A DNA stretch of 6,209 nt. It comes from an uncultured Streptomyces sp. (GTDB taxonomy: Bacteria > Actinomycetota > Actinomycetes > Streptomycetales > Streptomycetaceae). Within the stretch, counting starts at the first letter, position 1. The number at the start of each line of letters is the position of its first letter. The notes under the pieces were generated by a model. That model made no database searches. It saw only the letters and a list, made by a program, of their open reading frames with translations, and was not told where the DNA came from. Position numbers and translations under genes: made by a program. Positions 1-5,300 of the stretch are shown here, piece by piece. The stretch spans positions 1 to 6,209 of the forward strand of contig CAMLJW010000323.1 in the NCBI GenBank assembly GCA_946480485.1, in the 5' to 3' direction.

Positions 1-1
1 C

Positions 2-991
2 GGGCTCCGCCATCAGCGCCTCGTCCCGGTTCGCGGCGGCGACCAAGGCCAGCACCGGTTCACCGGGCTCGACGGTGACGCCGCCCACGTCGATCCGGGC
101 GGTTGCGAAGCGCCAAGGTGCCACCTTGACCGGGCCTTCGAGGCGGAGCAGTTCCTCCACCGCCGCGGCCAGCGCCTGCGGGTCGGCCGCCACCATGGCT
201 CGCTCGACGGGATGTTCCAGCAGCGCGAGCACCGCATTCGCCAGGAAGTGGGCGGTGGTCTCGTGACCGGCGAAGAAGAGCTGGAAGATGACAGACATCA
301 GCTCGTAGTCATCGAGCCGGTTCTCGTTGCGTGCGATGGCGAGGATACTCACGAGATCGTCGCCAGGCTCGCACCGCCTGCTGCGGATAAACGGGATGAA
401 GTAGTCGCGCATCGCGGCGGTCACCTCGTCGAAGGCCTCGGCCGTGTGCAGCTCCGCGCGGATCAGGGCCCTGCCCCACTCGCAGAATTGGTCGTGTGCG
501 GACTCGGGGATACCCATCAGCGTGCACGCGACCGTCACAGCCAACGGGACGGCGTAGTCGGCCAGCAGGTCGGCCTCGTCCCGCCCCACCAGGCCATCGA
601 GTAGGCGGTCTGCCGTCTGCCGGACAGGGCCCTCCATCACAGCCATCCGGTGCGCGCTCAGCGCGCTCGACACGAGTCGGCGCAACCGGGTGTGGTCGGG
701 AGGGTCGATGGTGAGGAGGTTGCGGCCGAGTAAGTTGACACGCTCCTCCGGCTGGCCCGCTCGGATCGCCGCGCGGACCTCCTCGGTCGTGTTGTCCGGG
801 TTCGCGCTCAGCCGATGATCGGCCAGCAGTGCTCGGACGTACTGGTGGCTCGTGACCACCCAGGGACGCAGTCCGGGCCGGACGGTGATCTTGGTGATCC
901 CTCCCGACGACCGCAGCCGGGCGTATTCGTCCCAGGGGTCCTTCGCCCAGGCGCTCCCGAACGGAGCGGGCAGATCGGCCGGGGCCGTCAA
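2..991 (-). CDS. Cytochrome P450, C-terminal part cut off by the window edge
   Basis: This is a heme monooxygenase of the soluble bacterial type, which takes electrons from ferredoxin partners; none is visible here. Translation gives 330 residues from a TTG at 991, still open at the left edge. Visible landmarks are an N-terminal PFGSAWAKDPWDEYARLR stretch, the C-helix region DPPDHTRLRRLVSSAL, the I-helix oxygen-binding motif AGHETT (residues 241-246), the K-helix ExxR (ELLR, 280-283) and a later AANRD segment. The heme-cysteine loop lies outside the window, so catalytic integrity cannot be judged. The TTG start is chosen because an in-frame stop (1025-1027) lies close upstream, no ATG or GTG lies between, and a GAGA sits 7 nt before it; it also overlaps the stop of a small upstream ORF. 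Residue 87 is a TTA leucine codon (731-733). The gene diverges from the azole-peptide operon. Its substrate is unknown, and tailoring of that peptide is only a possibility. Confidence 0.9.
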   Translation of the reverse strand, partial: MTAPADLPAPFGSAWAKDPWDEYARLRSSGGITKITVRPGLRPWVVTSHQYVRALLADHRLSANPDNTTEEVRAAIRAGQPEERVNLLGRNLLTIDPPDHTRLRRLVSSALSAHRMAVMEGPVRQTADRLLDGLVGRDEADLLADYAVPLAVTVACTLMGIPESAHDQFCEWGRALIRAELHTAEAFDEVTAAMRDYFIPFIRSRRCEPGDDLVSILAIARNENRLDDYELMSVIFQLFFAGHETTAHFLANAVLALLEHPVERAMVAADPQALAAAVEELLRLEGPVKVAPWRFATARIDVGGVTVEPGEPVLALVAAANRDEALMAEP

Positions 992-1104
992 CGGACGATC
1001 TCGGACTGGGTGCCACCGTGACGGTCACCGATCGCGTCGAGCCGTCGAACGGTCAGCGAGAGGCGACCTGGGTGGCGGACAGACGTTGGGCTGTTCACAG
1101 TCAT
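988..1104 (-). CDS. Small ORF (38 aa) coupled to the P450 start
   Basis: This ORF is not recognised as any family. An ATG at 1104 is preceded by GGAGG (1118-1114) with 9 nt spacing, the best ribosome binding site on this strand in the window. The peptide begins MTVNSPTSVRHPGRL, is basic and Ser/Thr/Arg-rich, and shows no membrane segment or signal. Its TGA stop shares bases with the TTG start of the P450 (sequence TTGA), the arrangement expected for translational coupling. It could be a small regulatory leader ORF. Alternatively it could be the true P450 N-terminus, if a frameshift or sequencing error lies near the junction. The normal-looking P450 N-terminus after the TTG favours a separate ORF. 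Confidence 0.4.
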   Translation of the reverse strand: MTVNSPTSVRHPGRLSLTVRRLDAIGDRHGGTQSEIVR

Positions 1105-1113
1105 GGGCGGTCG

Positions 1114-1118
1114 CCTCC
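1114..1118 (-). promoter_or_regulatory. Ribosome binding site for the small ORF upstream of the P450
   Basis: GGAGG on the minus strand lies 9 nt before the ATG at 1104. It is much stronger than anything directly before the P450 TTG. Ribosomes serving the P450 message therefore probably load here and reach the P450 by coupling. Confidence 0.5.
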
Positions 1119-1241
1119 GCGGTGTCTAGTGGTCGGATGGCCGGTCGGGTCGCTGGGCTGGCTGGCTCGCACGGCCGACCGACGCTCCGAAGAGCCCGCC
1201 ACCGAGCTTGGCCGTGCCGCAAGGGCGGTGAGTTCGCTATG

Positions 1242-1270
1242 AGAATCATGAACGGGGCTAAGGATGTCAA
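1242..1270 (-). promoter_or_regulatory. Candidate sigma-70-type promoter for the P450 transcript
   Basis: Read on the minus strand, a perfect -35 TTGACA (1270-1265) is followed after 17 nt by GATTCT (1247-1242), a weak -10 that keeps the conserved second A and final T. Transcription would start near 1235, leaving about 130 nt before the small ORF and 245 nt before the P450. This rests on consensus matching alone. Confidence 0.4.
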
Positions 1271-1275
1271 GAGTG

Positions 1276-1292
1276 GGATCATCCGGTGATCC
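1276..1292. promoter_or_regulatory. 17-bp inverted repeat, possible operator
   Basis: GGATCA-TCCGG-TGATCC has perfect 6-bp arms around a 5-nt spacer. It lies immediately upstream of the minus-strand -35 box, where an activator of the P450 transcript could bind. Six-bp arms can arise by chance, so the evidence is positional. Confidence 0.3.
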
Positions 1293-1355
1293 GTGGCGAC
1301 GCCGACACTAAATCCGGGCTGGTTCAGAACGACTTCGCTAACGTCCGCACGTCCT

Positions 1356-1374
1356 TGGTGCACTCCGAGCACCA
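1356..1374. promoter_or_regulatory. 19-bp inverted repeat, possible operator
   Basis: TGGTGC-ACTCCGA-GCACCA has perfect 6-bp arms with a 7-nt spacer. It ends about 45 bp upstream of the candidate -35 box of the peptide operon, so it could bind a dimeric regulator acting on that promoter. No regulator gene is present in the window to pair with it. Confidence 0.3.
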
Positions 1375-1419
1375 TCTGATGGGCTATCAATTTCCTTCGC
1401 GGTGGCTCAAATTGAAGCC

Positions 1420-1449
1420 TTGACGGCCTCCTTTCCTGGTGCCTACTGT
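1420..1449 (+). promoter_or_regulatory. Candidate promoter of the azole-peptide operon
   Basis: TTGACG (1420-1425) and TACTGT (1444-1449) are separated by 18 nt and match sigma-70/HrdB-type boxes reasonably well. The start point would be near 1456. A direct repeat GATCGC (1453-1458 and 1464-1469, 11-bp period) overlaps the predicted start and could contribute to control. The prediction comes from consensus matching and its position upstream of the precursor gene. Confidence 0.45.
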
Positions 1450-1560
1450 TCAGATCGCCTCGTGATCGCTAGACCGTCAGTATGCAGTCATGGCTGCACC
1501 ACATAAGTCGTGTCCGCTCCGGCATTCCATGGGGCAATCAGTCCAATTATCGGGTGAACT

Positions 1561-1565
1561 GGAGG
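1561..1565 (+). promoter_or_regulatory. Strong ribosome binding site of the precursor gene
   Basis: GGAGG lies 7 nt before the ATG at 1573. It fixes the precursor start and suggests high translation, as expected for a peptide substrate needed in excess over its enzymes. Confidence 0.75.
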
Positions 1566-1572
1566 ACTCTAG

Positions 1573-1752
1573 ATGAAGCTCGCCACCACCACACTCATCG
1601 AGAACAACGCACGCTCGGCCCAGTCCATGCTGCGCGGGTACGGCGCCGCCGGCACCCAGGCCGTTCTCACGCCGGGTGTCTGCTGCTGCTGCTGCGGCGC
1701 TGTAGTTCCGGTGGAGTCCACGGCCACGGCGCTCGACTCCGAGCAGGCCTGA
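1573..1752 (+). CDS. Streptolysin S-type (TOMM) precursor peptide with five-cysteine core
   Basis: This 59-aa peptide is the likely substrate of the azole-forming enzymes encoded next to it. Residues 1-36 look like a leader (begins MKLATTTLIENNAR, ends AVLTPGV). Residues 37-41 are five consecutive Cys, followed by GAVVPVESTATALDSEQA, a tail with Ser/Thr and three acidic residues. As I recall streptolysin S SagA, its leader has KFTSNIL near the N-terminus and APGG directly before CCCCC. Here KLATTTLI and TPGV occupy matching positions. SagA continues with more Cys/Thr, whereas this tail has none until S49. By family chemistry the five Cys would become thiazoles. A strong Shine-Dalgarno sequence, no competing start, and the sagB-C-D-E-like genes downstream support the call. 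The Cys run is encoded by (TGC)5 (1681-1695). Product activity (cytolysin, antibacterial or other) cannot be read from the sequence. Confidence 0.9.
   Translation: MKLATTTLIENNARSAQSMLRGYGAAGTQAVLTPGVCCCCCGAVVPVESTATALDSEQA
1681..1695 (+). repeat. (TGC)5 trinucleotide repeat encoding the cysteine run
   Basis: Five identical TGC codons encode Cys37-41 of the precursor. A pure trinucleotide repeat could gain or lose units by slippage and so change the number of thiazoles, but TGC is also the preferred Cys codon in high-GC genomes, so the purity alone is not surprising. Confidence 0.8.
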
Positions 1753-1764
1753 TCTGATGCAACA

Positions 1765-1805
1765 GGTCCGGGTGGGTACGAAAGGTTTCCTTGCCCATCC
1801 GGGCC
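1765..1805 (+). terminator. Stem-loop between precursor and dehydrogenase genes; attenuator or partial terminator
   Basis: Arms 1765-1776 (GGTCCGGGTGGG) and 1794-1805 (CCCATCCGGGCC) pair over 12 bp including two G-U pairs. The 17-nt loop can form a second short stem (AAGG 1782-1785 with CCTT 1789-1792). No U-tract follows, so it may be an imperfect terminator or an RNA-stability/processing element rather than a classic intrinsic terminator. A partially read-through terminator after the precursor gene is described for the streptolysin S locus, where it allows more precursor mRNA than enzyme mRNA; the same role is inferred here. Confidence 0.55.
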
Positions 1806-1845
1806 CCTGCCCAGGAATGGCCGAATTGGAAGGAAGAATTCAACT

Positions 1846-2781
1846 GTGACTACCGGCAGGGTCAGTCTCCCTGGGGATACGATCCTCGAATCTGTCACCG
1901 TCACGTCGTTTCGGACCCTGAGTCCGGGAATGGGCGGAGTGGGTCTGCGGACCCATGCTCTGCGCTATGAGAATGTGTCCGACGGACGTCTGCCCCGTCC
2001 GGCCGAGGAATTCCTGGTGGCTTCCCGAAACCGTCGCTGGGACCGGGAGACCACGCTGTCCGTCGCCGGGGGCACGGCGGACGGGGAGATCGTGTCGCGG
2101 GTTCGCTCGGACCGCGAGCCCCGCAGCCTGGCTCCGCTGGTGGCGCTGCCCGCCCCGGTGGCGTTGACCATGGGGCTGACGGACGTGGTGGCTGCCCGTC
2201 GCAGTGTCCGCACCTTCTCGGGCGACGCCGTCCCGTTCACGGGGCTGGCCGCGGTCCTGCGGCACACCGCGTCTGTGACGGCGATCGGTGAGGTGGATCT
2301 GGACAGTGGGGACACTGTCCAGATGGGGTTCCGGGCGAGCCCGAGTGGCGGTGCCCTGTATCCCGTTCAGACGTGGGTGGCCGCGTTGCGGGTCGAGGGG
2401 CTGGAGCGGCGTGTCTACCGGTTCCGCCCCCATGATGACGGCCTGTCACCACTACCCGACCCCGACGGGGACATGGTCGACCGGTTGTGCGCCACGCTGG
2501 ACGTACAGGACGGCTCGATCGATGTCACCAAGGTGGGTGCGCTGCTGTTGTGGGTGGCCCGCCCGTGGCGAGCCATGCGCAAGTACGGTTCCCGCGGAAT
2601 GCGCTTGGTCTTCCAGGAGGCCGGCGCCCTCGCGTTGAACGCCGCGCTGGCCGCTACCGCGGCCGGGCTGGGGTCCGTCGACTTCTCCGGCTTCTACGAC
2701 GACGAGGCAAACGCCGCACTCGGGATCGACGGCCTGTACGAAACACTCGTTCACGCTGCGATAGTCGGCGTTTCCCACTGA
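1846..2781 (+). CDS. sagB: SagB-type FMN-dependent azoline dehydrogenase
   Basis: This is a nitroreductase-fold flavoenzyme that oxidises thiazolines/oxazolines in the modified precursor to thiazoles/oxazoles. It has 311 residues. An N-terminal region (to about residue 105) includes ALRYENVSDGRLPRPAEEF, like the usual SagB lead-in. The FMN domain starts with ARRSVRTFSGDAVPF (117-131), where the Arg/Ser residues typically contact the FMN phosphate. It carries the SagB signature RASPSGGALYP (163-173) and the Lys-Tyr pair K246-Y247 in RKYGSRGMR, known in this family to be needed for dehydrogenation. The C-terminal part (FQEAGALALNAALAATAAGLG) fits the fold. The GTG start at 1846 follows GGAAGGAAG (1828-1836), at 9 nt spacing from its last base. 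It sits 93 nt after the precursor stop, beyond the hairpin. All key residues appear intact, so true azoles rather than azolines are predicted. The symbol is by analogy. Confidence 0.92.
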   Translation: MTTGRVSLPGDTILESVTVTSFRTLSPGMGGVGLRTHALRYENVSDGRLPRPAEEFLVASRNRRWDRETTLSVAGGTADGEIVSRVRSDREPRSLAPLVALPAPVALTMGLTDVVAARRSVRTFSGDAVPFTGLAAVLRHTASVTAIGEVDLDSGDTVQMGFRASPSGGALYPVQTWVAALRVEGLERRVYRFRPHDDGLSPLPDPDGDMVDRLCATLDVQDGSIDVTKVGALLLWVARPWRAMRKYGSRGMRLVFQEAGALALNAALAATAAGLGSVDFSGFYDDEANAALGIDGLYETLVHAAIVGVSH

Positions 2782-2841
2782 CCTGGAATTTCGATCTGAG
2801 CGCGTGAGCGTACCCCCGGTCAGCCGTCGTTTGCGACGCCC

Positions 2842-2856
2842 GACACCGCAGGTGTC
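2842..2856 (+). repeat. Small perfect hairpin in the sagB-sagC gap
   Basis: GACACC-GCA-GGTGTC can form a 6-bp stem with a 3-nt loop, 34 nt before the chosen sagC-like start. It may influence translation or stability of the downstream message. If the gene instead begins at 2804, these bases are coding and the hairpin is incidental. Confidence 0.35.
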
Positions 2857-2875
2857 CCGGCACGGCTCCGCGTTC

Positions 2876-2884
2876 GAAGGGAAG
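2876..2884 (+). promoter_or_regulatory. Ribosome binding site deciding the sagC-like start
   Basis: GAAGGGAAG ends 6 nt before the ATG at 2891 (its AAGGGA core is 8 nt away). The alternative upstream GTG at 2804 has only a weak GAG before it. This supports the ATG and leaves a 109-nt gap after sagB. Confidence 0.6.
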
Positions 2885-2890
2885 TTACGT

Positions 2891-3922
2891 ATGGGCACAG
2901 GTCCTCGCCTGCGGCGGTCGTTCACGGTGATCGGGCACAGCCCGGACACCGTGGAGCTGCGCACAGGGGTGTGGAATCCCCAGTCGTTCACCATCAAGGA
3001 CGAGTCGGGGCAAGGTCGCATCCTCAACCTGATTCTCGGCCTGGACGGGTCGTTGACCCCGCGTGAGCTGGCCAAGAGGGAAGGCGCGAGCCGGGCCGAC
3101 GTCGAAGCCGTCATCGATCACCTGTACAGCCTGGGTGCCATCGAGAAGGGCCCGACCAGCGCCCTCGACGCCTACCTCGACACGGTGGCGACCCTGGGGC
3201 GTGCTCCCGACCCCAAGGAGGTCGCCGACCGCGTTCTCCTACTCGGGGATCCGGCCATCACCGAGCAGGTCGGCGCTCTGCTCGGCAACGACCTGGGTGT
3301 GCCCGTGGTTCCGGTGGGCAACGATGACCGGCTCTGGACCCGGTTGAACACGATGACCTCGGCAGAACTGCACGACGGGCTTTCCCTGGCGCAGTTGGCC
3401 GAGGAGTTCGAGCCCTGGTGCGGGTCGTTCGCGGTGGTGGCCGACCGGATCGTGGAGCCGCTGCGCCTGCGGGCCCTGAACCGCATCGCCCACAAGATCG
3501 GGATGTCGTTCATTCACGGGGTAATCGACGGTCCCTTCCTCTTCGTCGGGCCGACCGTCCTGCCGCACAGCTCCGCGTGCTGGGAGTGCTTCGAGACCCG
3601 CATGACCATGAGCCTGCGGGAATCCGCGTCCTACCTGGCGTACAGGAACGCTCTGAGCCAGGGGCAGGTGGTCCGGGGCGAACCGCCGGTGCTGCCAGCG
3701 GTTCTTGGCGTGCTCGGCTCCCACCTCGCCCTGGAGACCACAAACTTCGTGCGCACCGGCACCACCTTCACGGTGGAGAAGGTGCTCGGCATGTACCTAC
3801 CCACGATGGAGATCGCCTACAGCGAGGTACTCCGGCTGCCCGGATGCCGTGGCTGCGGCTCGCTCACCGAGCGCGACGACGTCAGCCTCACCTTCGACCC
3901 GCGGTCGTGGCTCGATGACTGA
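2891..3922 (+). CDS. sagC: SagC-type leader-binding, E1-like partner of the cyclodehydratase
   Basis: This is the regulatory half of the azoline-forming complex. Proteins of this family (ocin-ThiF/TOMM leader-binding type) bind the precursor leader through an N-terminal winged-helix RiPP recognition element and activate the YcaO partner. The chosen ATG gives 343 residues. Residues about 8-85 (LTPRELAKREGASRADVEAV and following) match a winged-helix/RRE region. A Rossmann-like segment RVLLLGDPAITEQVGALLG (114-132) begins the degenerate ThiF/E1-like domain. Two CxxC pairs (CWEC, C230/C233; CRGC, C319/C322) are the expected structural zinc ligands. No catalytic cysteine typical of true E1 enzymes is evident, consistent with an ATP-inactive scaffold. 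A GTG at 2804 would add a basic 29-residue extension and is less likely. The stop overlaps the next start by 8 nt (ATGACTGA), so the two subunits are probably made at matched levels. Confidence 0.88.
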   Translation: MGTGPRLRRSFTVIGHSPDTVELRTGVWNPQSFTIKDESGQGRILNLILGLDGSLTPRELAKREGASRADVEAVIDHLYSLGAIEKGPTSALDAYLDTVATLGRAPDPKEVADRVLLLGDPAITEQVGALLGNDLGVPVVPVGNDDRLWTRLNTMTSAELHDGLSLAQLAEEFEPWCGSFAVVADRIVEPLRLRALNRIAHKIGMSFIHGVIDGPFLFVGPTVLPHSSACWECFETRMTMSLRESASYLAYRNALSQGQVVRGEPPVLPAVLGVLGSHLALETTNFVRTGTTFTVEKVLGMYLPTMEIAYSEVLRLPGCRGCGSLTERDDVSLTFDPRSWLDD

Positions 3923-5300
3923 CATCCTGGACCGTGCCCAACCGGCCGAACGCACGCTCGCCCTGACCGTTCACATCGACGAGGAGCAGCGGGCCGAGAC
4001 TCTCCGTCGCCGCATGCACAACCCGATCTGCGGACTGCTCAAGTCCATGGGCTTCCTCATCCGGGAACGGGCGGGCGCACGCATGATCATCGGCAGCGGC
4101 GACGTAACCGGCGTCCACATACTGAACAACCAGCCGCCGCCACGACCGGGCAGTTTCCACCTCGGAGGCGCCGGGATCGTGCCGTTCGAGAGCCACATCC
4201 GCATCCTCGCCGAGACCCTCGAACGGTACGCCGGCCATTCGGCAACGGCGGGCGGGCTGTTTCCGGTGCGCCGCGCCACATGGCAGGAACTGACCGCTCA
4301 GCAACAACCCTGCCTGGTCCGCGAGGACCTGGAAGTGTTCGCCCCTGAACAGTTCGCCCAGCAGGGCTTCCCGTTCGCCCCCTTCGCCCCCGACGCACCG
4401 ATCGGATGGGCGAAGCTTCCATCCTTGGTGGGCGGAGTCGATACGCTCGTTCCTGCCCAATGGTTCCTGCTTGGCTACATCCCCCGGCTCGGCGAGCCCT
4501 GGATGGGAACCGCCGTCACCACCGGCACAGCTGCCCACACCGACCCCCCGCGGGCCCTGCTGTCAGCGCTGGAGGAGGTAGTCCAGCTCGACGCCACCAT
4601 GGGGCACTGGCACGGGGCCTCCCGCAGCATCCGCATCCGGCACGATCGGCGCACGGACCTGTTGCGCCGGATGATCGACCGGCAGCCCGCGGCCTTCGGG
4701 CTGGAGCCGGAGTTCCACCTGCTGCCCAACGCCGACCTCCCCGGGTTCAACGTGGCCTGCCTGTTGCGCCAACCCGAAGGCCTGGTGCCCCGTGTGGCCA
4801 TCGGGCTCGGCAGCGGAGCGGACCTGCTGCAGTCCATGTACCGCAGCCTCCTGGAAGCCGTGGCGGTGCAGTGGCTCGCGGCCTGGCTGGTCATCGAGGA
4901 AAAGGCGCTCACCTCCTCGAGTGAGGGACCGGATGCCGGTCGGGACCTGTTCAACCTCGAGGGCAATGTCGGCCTCGCCGCCGGGAACGATGGCAGCCAG
5001 GCCGTGGAGGAGCGCTTCAACCACGGCGACCATGCCGACGCATCCGATCTGCCGCCAGATCACCCCGGCGACGTCCGGGCCAGGGTACGCACCCTGGTGG
5101 ACGCCTTCCGGGACACCGGCAAACGGCTCTACTGGGGGAACCTCACCACGCCGGACATCGCCTCACTCGGCTTCACCGTGATGCGGGTCTGGTCCCCAGA
5201 CACCCTGAGCCTGTCCCTGCCCGGGGCACCCGAGAGCCGGCACCGTCGGTTCGAGCAGTACGGAGGGTTCTCCCATGCCACTCCTCACCCTTACCCCTGA
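3915..5300 (+). CDS. sagD: SagD-type YcaO cyclodehydratase
   Basis: This ATP-dependent YcaO enzyme phosphorylates the peptide backbone amide oxygen and cyclises Cys/Ser/Thr to azolines. It has 461 residues. The YcaO ATP/Mg motifs are visible: SHIRILAETLERY (93-105, the SxRxxAExxER-like motif), ALEEVVQLDA (218-227, ExxQ-like) and a third helix QSMYRSLLEAVAVQW (306-320). The C-terminus is PHPYP (457-461), the PxPxP end that azoline-forming YcaO proteins use to shape the active site. It is a stand-alone SagD, not fused to the SagC-like protein. The ATG at 3915 lacks a Shine-Dalgarno sequence and overlaps the sagC-like stop, which suggests coupled translation. The last 26 nt overlap the next gene, so the PHPYP codons also encode the protease N-terminus. 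A longer in-frame extension upstream of 3915 lies inside the sagC-like gene and is not real. Confidence 0.93.
   Translation: MTDILDRAQPAERTLALTVHIDEEQRAETLRRRMHNPICGLLKSMGFLIRERAGARMIIGSGDVTGVHILNNQPPPRPGSFHLGGAGIVPFESHIRILAETLERYAGHSATAGGLFPVRRATWQELTAQQQPCLVREDLEVFAPEQFAQQGFPFAPFAPDAPIGWAKLPSLVGGVDTLVPAQWFLLGYIPRLGEPWMGTAVTTGTAAHTDPPRALLSALEEVVQLDATMGHWHGASRSIRIRHDRRTDLLRRMIDRQPAAFGLEPEFHLLPNADLPGFNVACLLRQPEGLVPRVAIGLGSGADLLQSMYRSLLEAVAVQWLAAWLVIEEKALTSSSEGPDAGRDLFNLEGNVGLAAGNDGSQAVEERFNHGDHADASDLPPDHPGDVRARVRTLVDAFRDTGKRLYWGNLTTPDIASLGFTVMRVWSPDTLSLSLPGAPESRHRRFEQYGGFSHATPHPYP
5262..5267 (+). promoter_or_regulatory. Ribosome binding site of the sagE-like gene, inside sagD
   Basis: GGAGGG lies 7 nt before the ATG at 5275 and within the last codons of the YcaO gene. 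It supports the 26-nt overlap as genuine rather than a later start. Confidence 0.65.

Larger units (their letters stand above)
1105..1572. other. Divergent intergenic control region without a convincing gene
   Basis: This 468-bp stretch separates the minus-strand P450 unit from the plus-strand peptide operon. It is less GC-rich toward its right half than the flanking genes. Open frames here have no family resemblance and no actinomycete-like codon bias. It contains one candidate promoter per direction, two inverted repeats with 6-bp arms, and a 7-bp inverted repeat (CGGTCGG at 1142-1148, CCGACCG at 1175-1181) that would lie in the P450 leader RNA. The predicted 5' leader of the precursor mRNA is about 115 nt. 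No tRNA or known riboswitch fold was recognised. Confidence 0.6.

Noticed and set aside
309..1028. 239-codon minus-strand frame opposite and within the P450 region
   Set aside because: It overlaps the P450 in a different frame; its translation is Arg/Pro/Gly-rich with no family features, while the other frame shows all P450 motifs.
1239..1289. 16-codon plus-strand mini-ORF (MRIMNGAKDVKSGIIR) after a GGTGAG
   Set aside because: Too short to support, lies upstream of the predicted plus-strand promoter, and overlaps the minus-strand promoter elements.
1025..1390. 121-codon minus-strand frame across the intergenic region
   Set aside because: No recognisable domain, no clear ribosome binding site, and it overlaps the candidate promoters and the better-supported small ORF.
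1540..1568. AGTCC/GGACT pairing that could partly hide the precursor Shine-Dalgarno
   Set aside because: Only 5 bp with a 19-nt loop; too weak to call a riboswitch or RNA thermometer.
1482..1757. 91-codon plus-strand frame overlapping the precursor, with a Leu run
   Set aside because: It is the shifted reading of the (TGC)5 repeat; no ribosome binding site near its start, whereas the precursor frame has GGAGG and a family-typical sequence.
1569..1904. Minus-strand frame with five Gln in a row
   Set aside because: Antisense reading of the same (TGC)5 repeat; no independent support.
3705..3914. In-frame upstream extension of the YcaO ORF
   Set aside because: It lies inside the sagC-like gene; the ATG at 3915 gives a normal-length SagD and a standard stop/start overlap.
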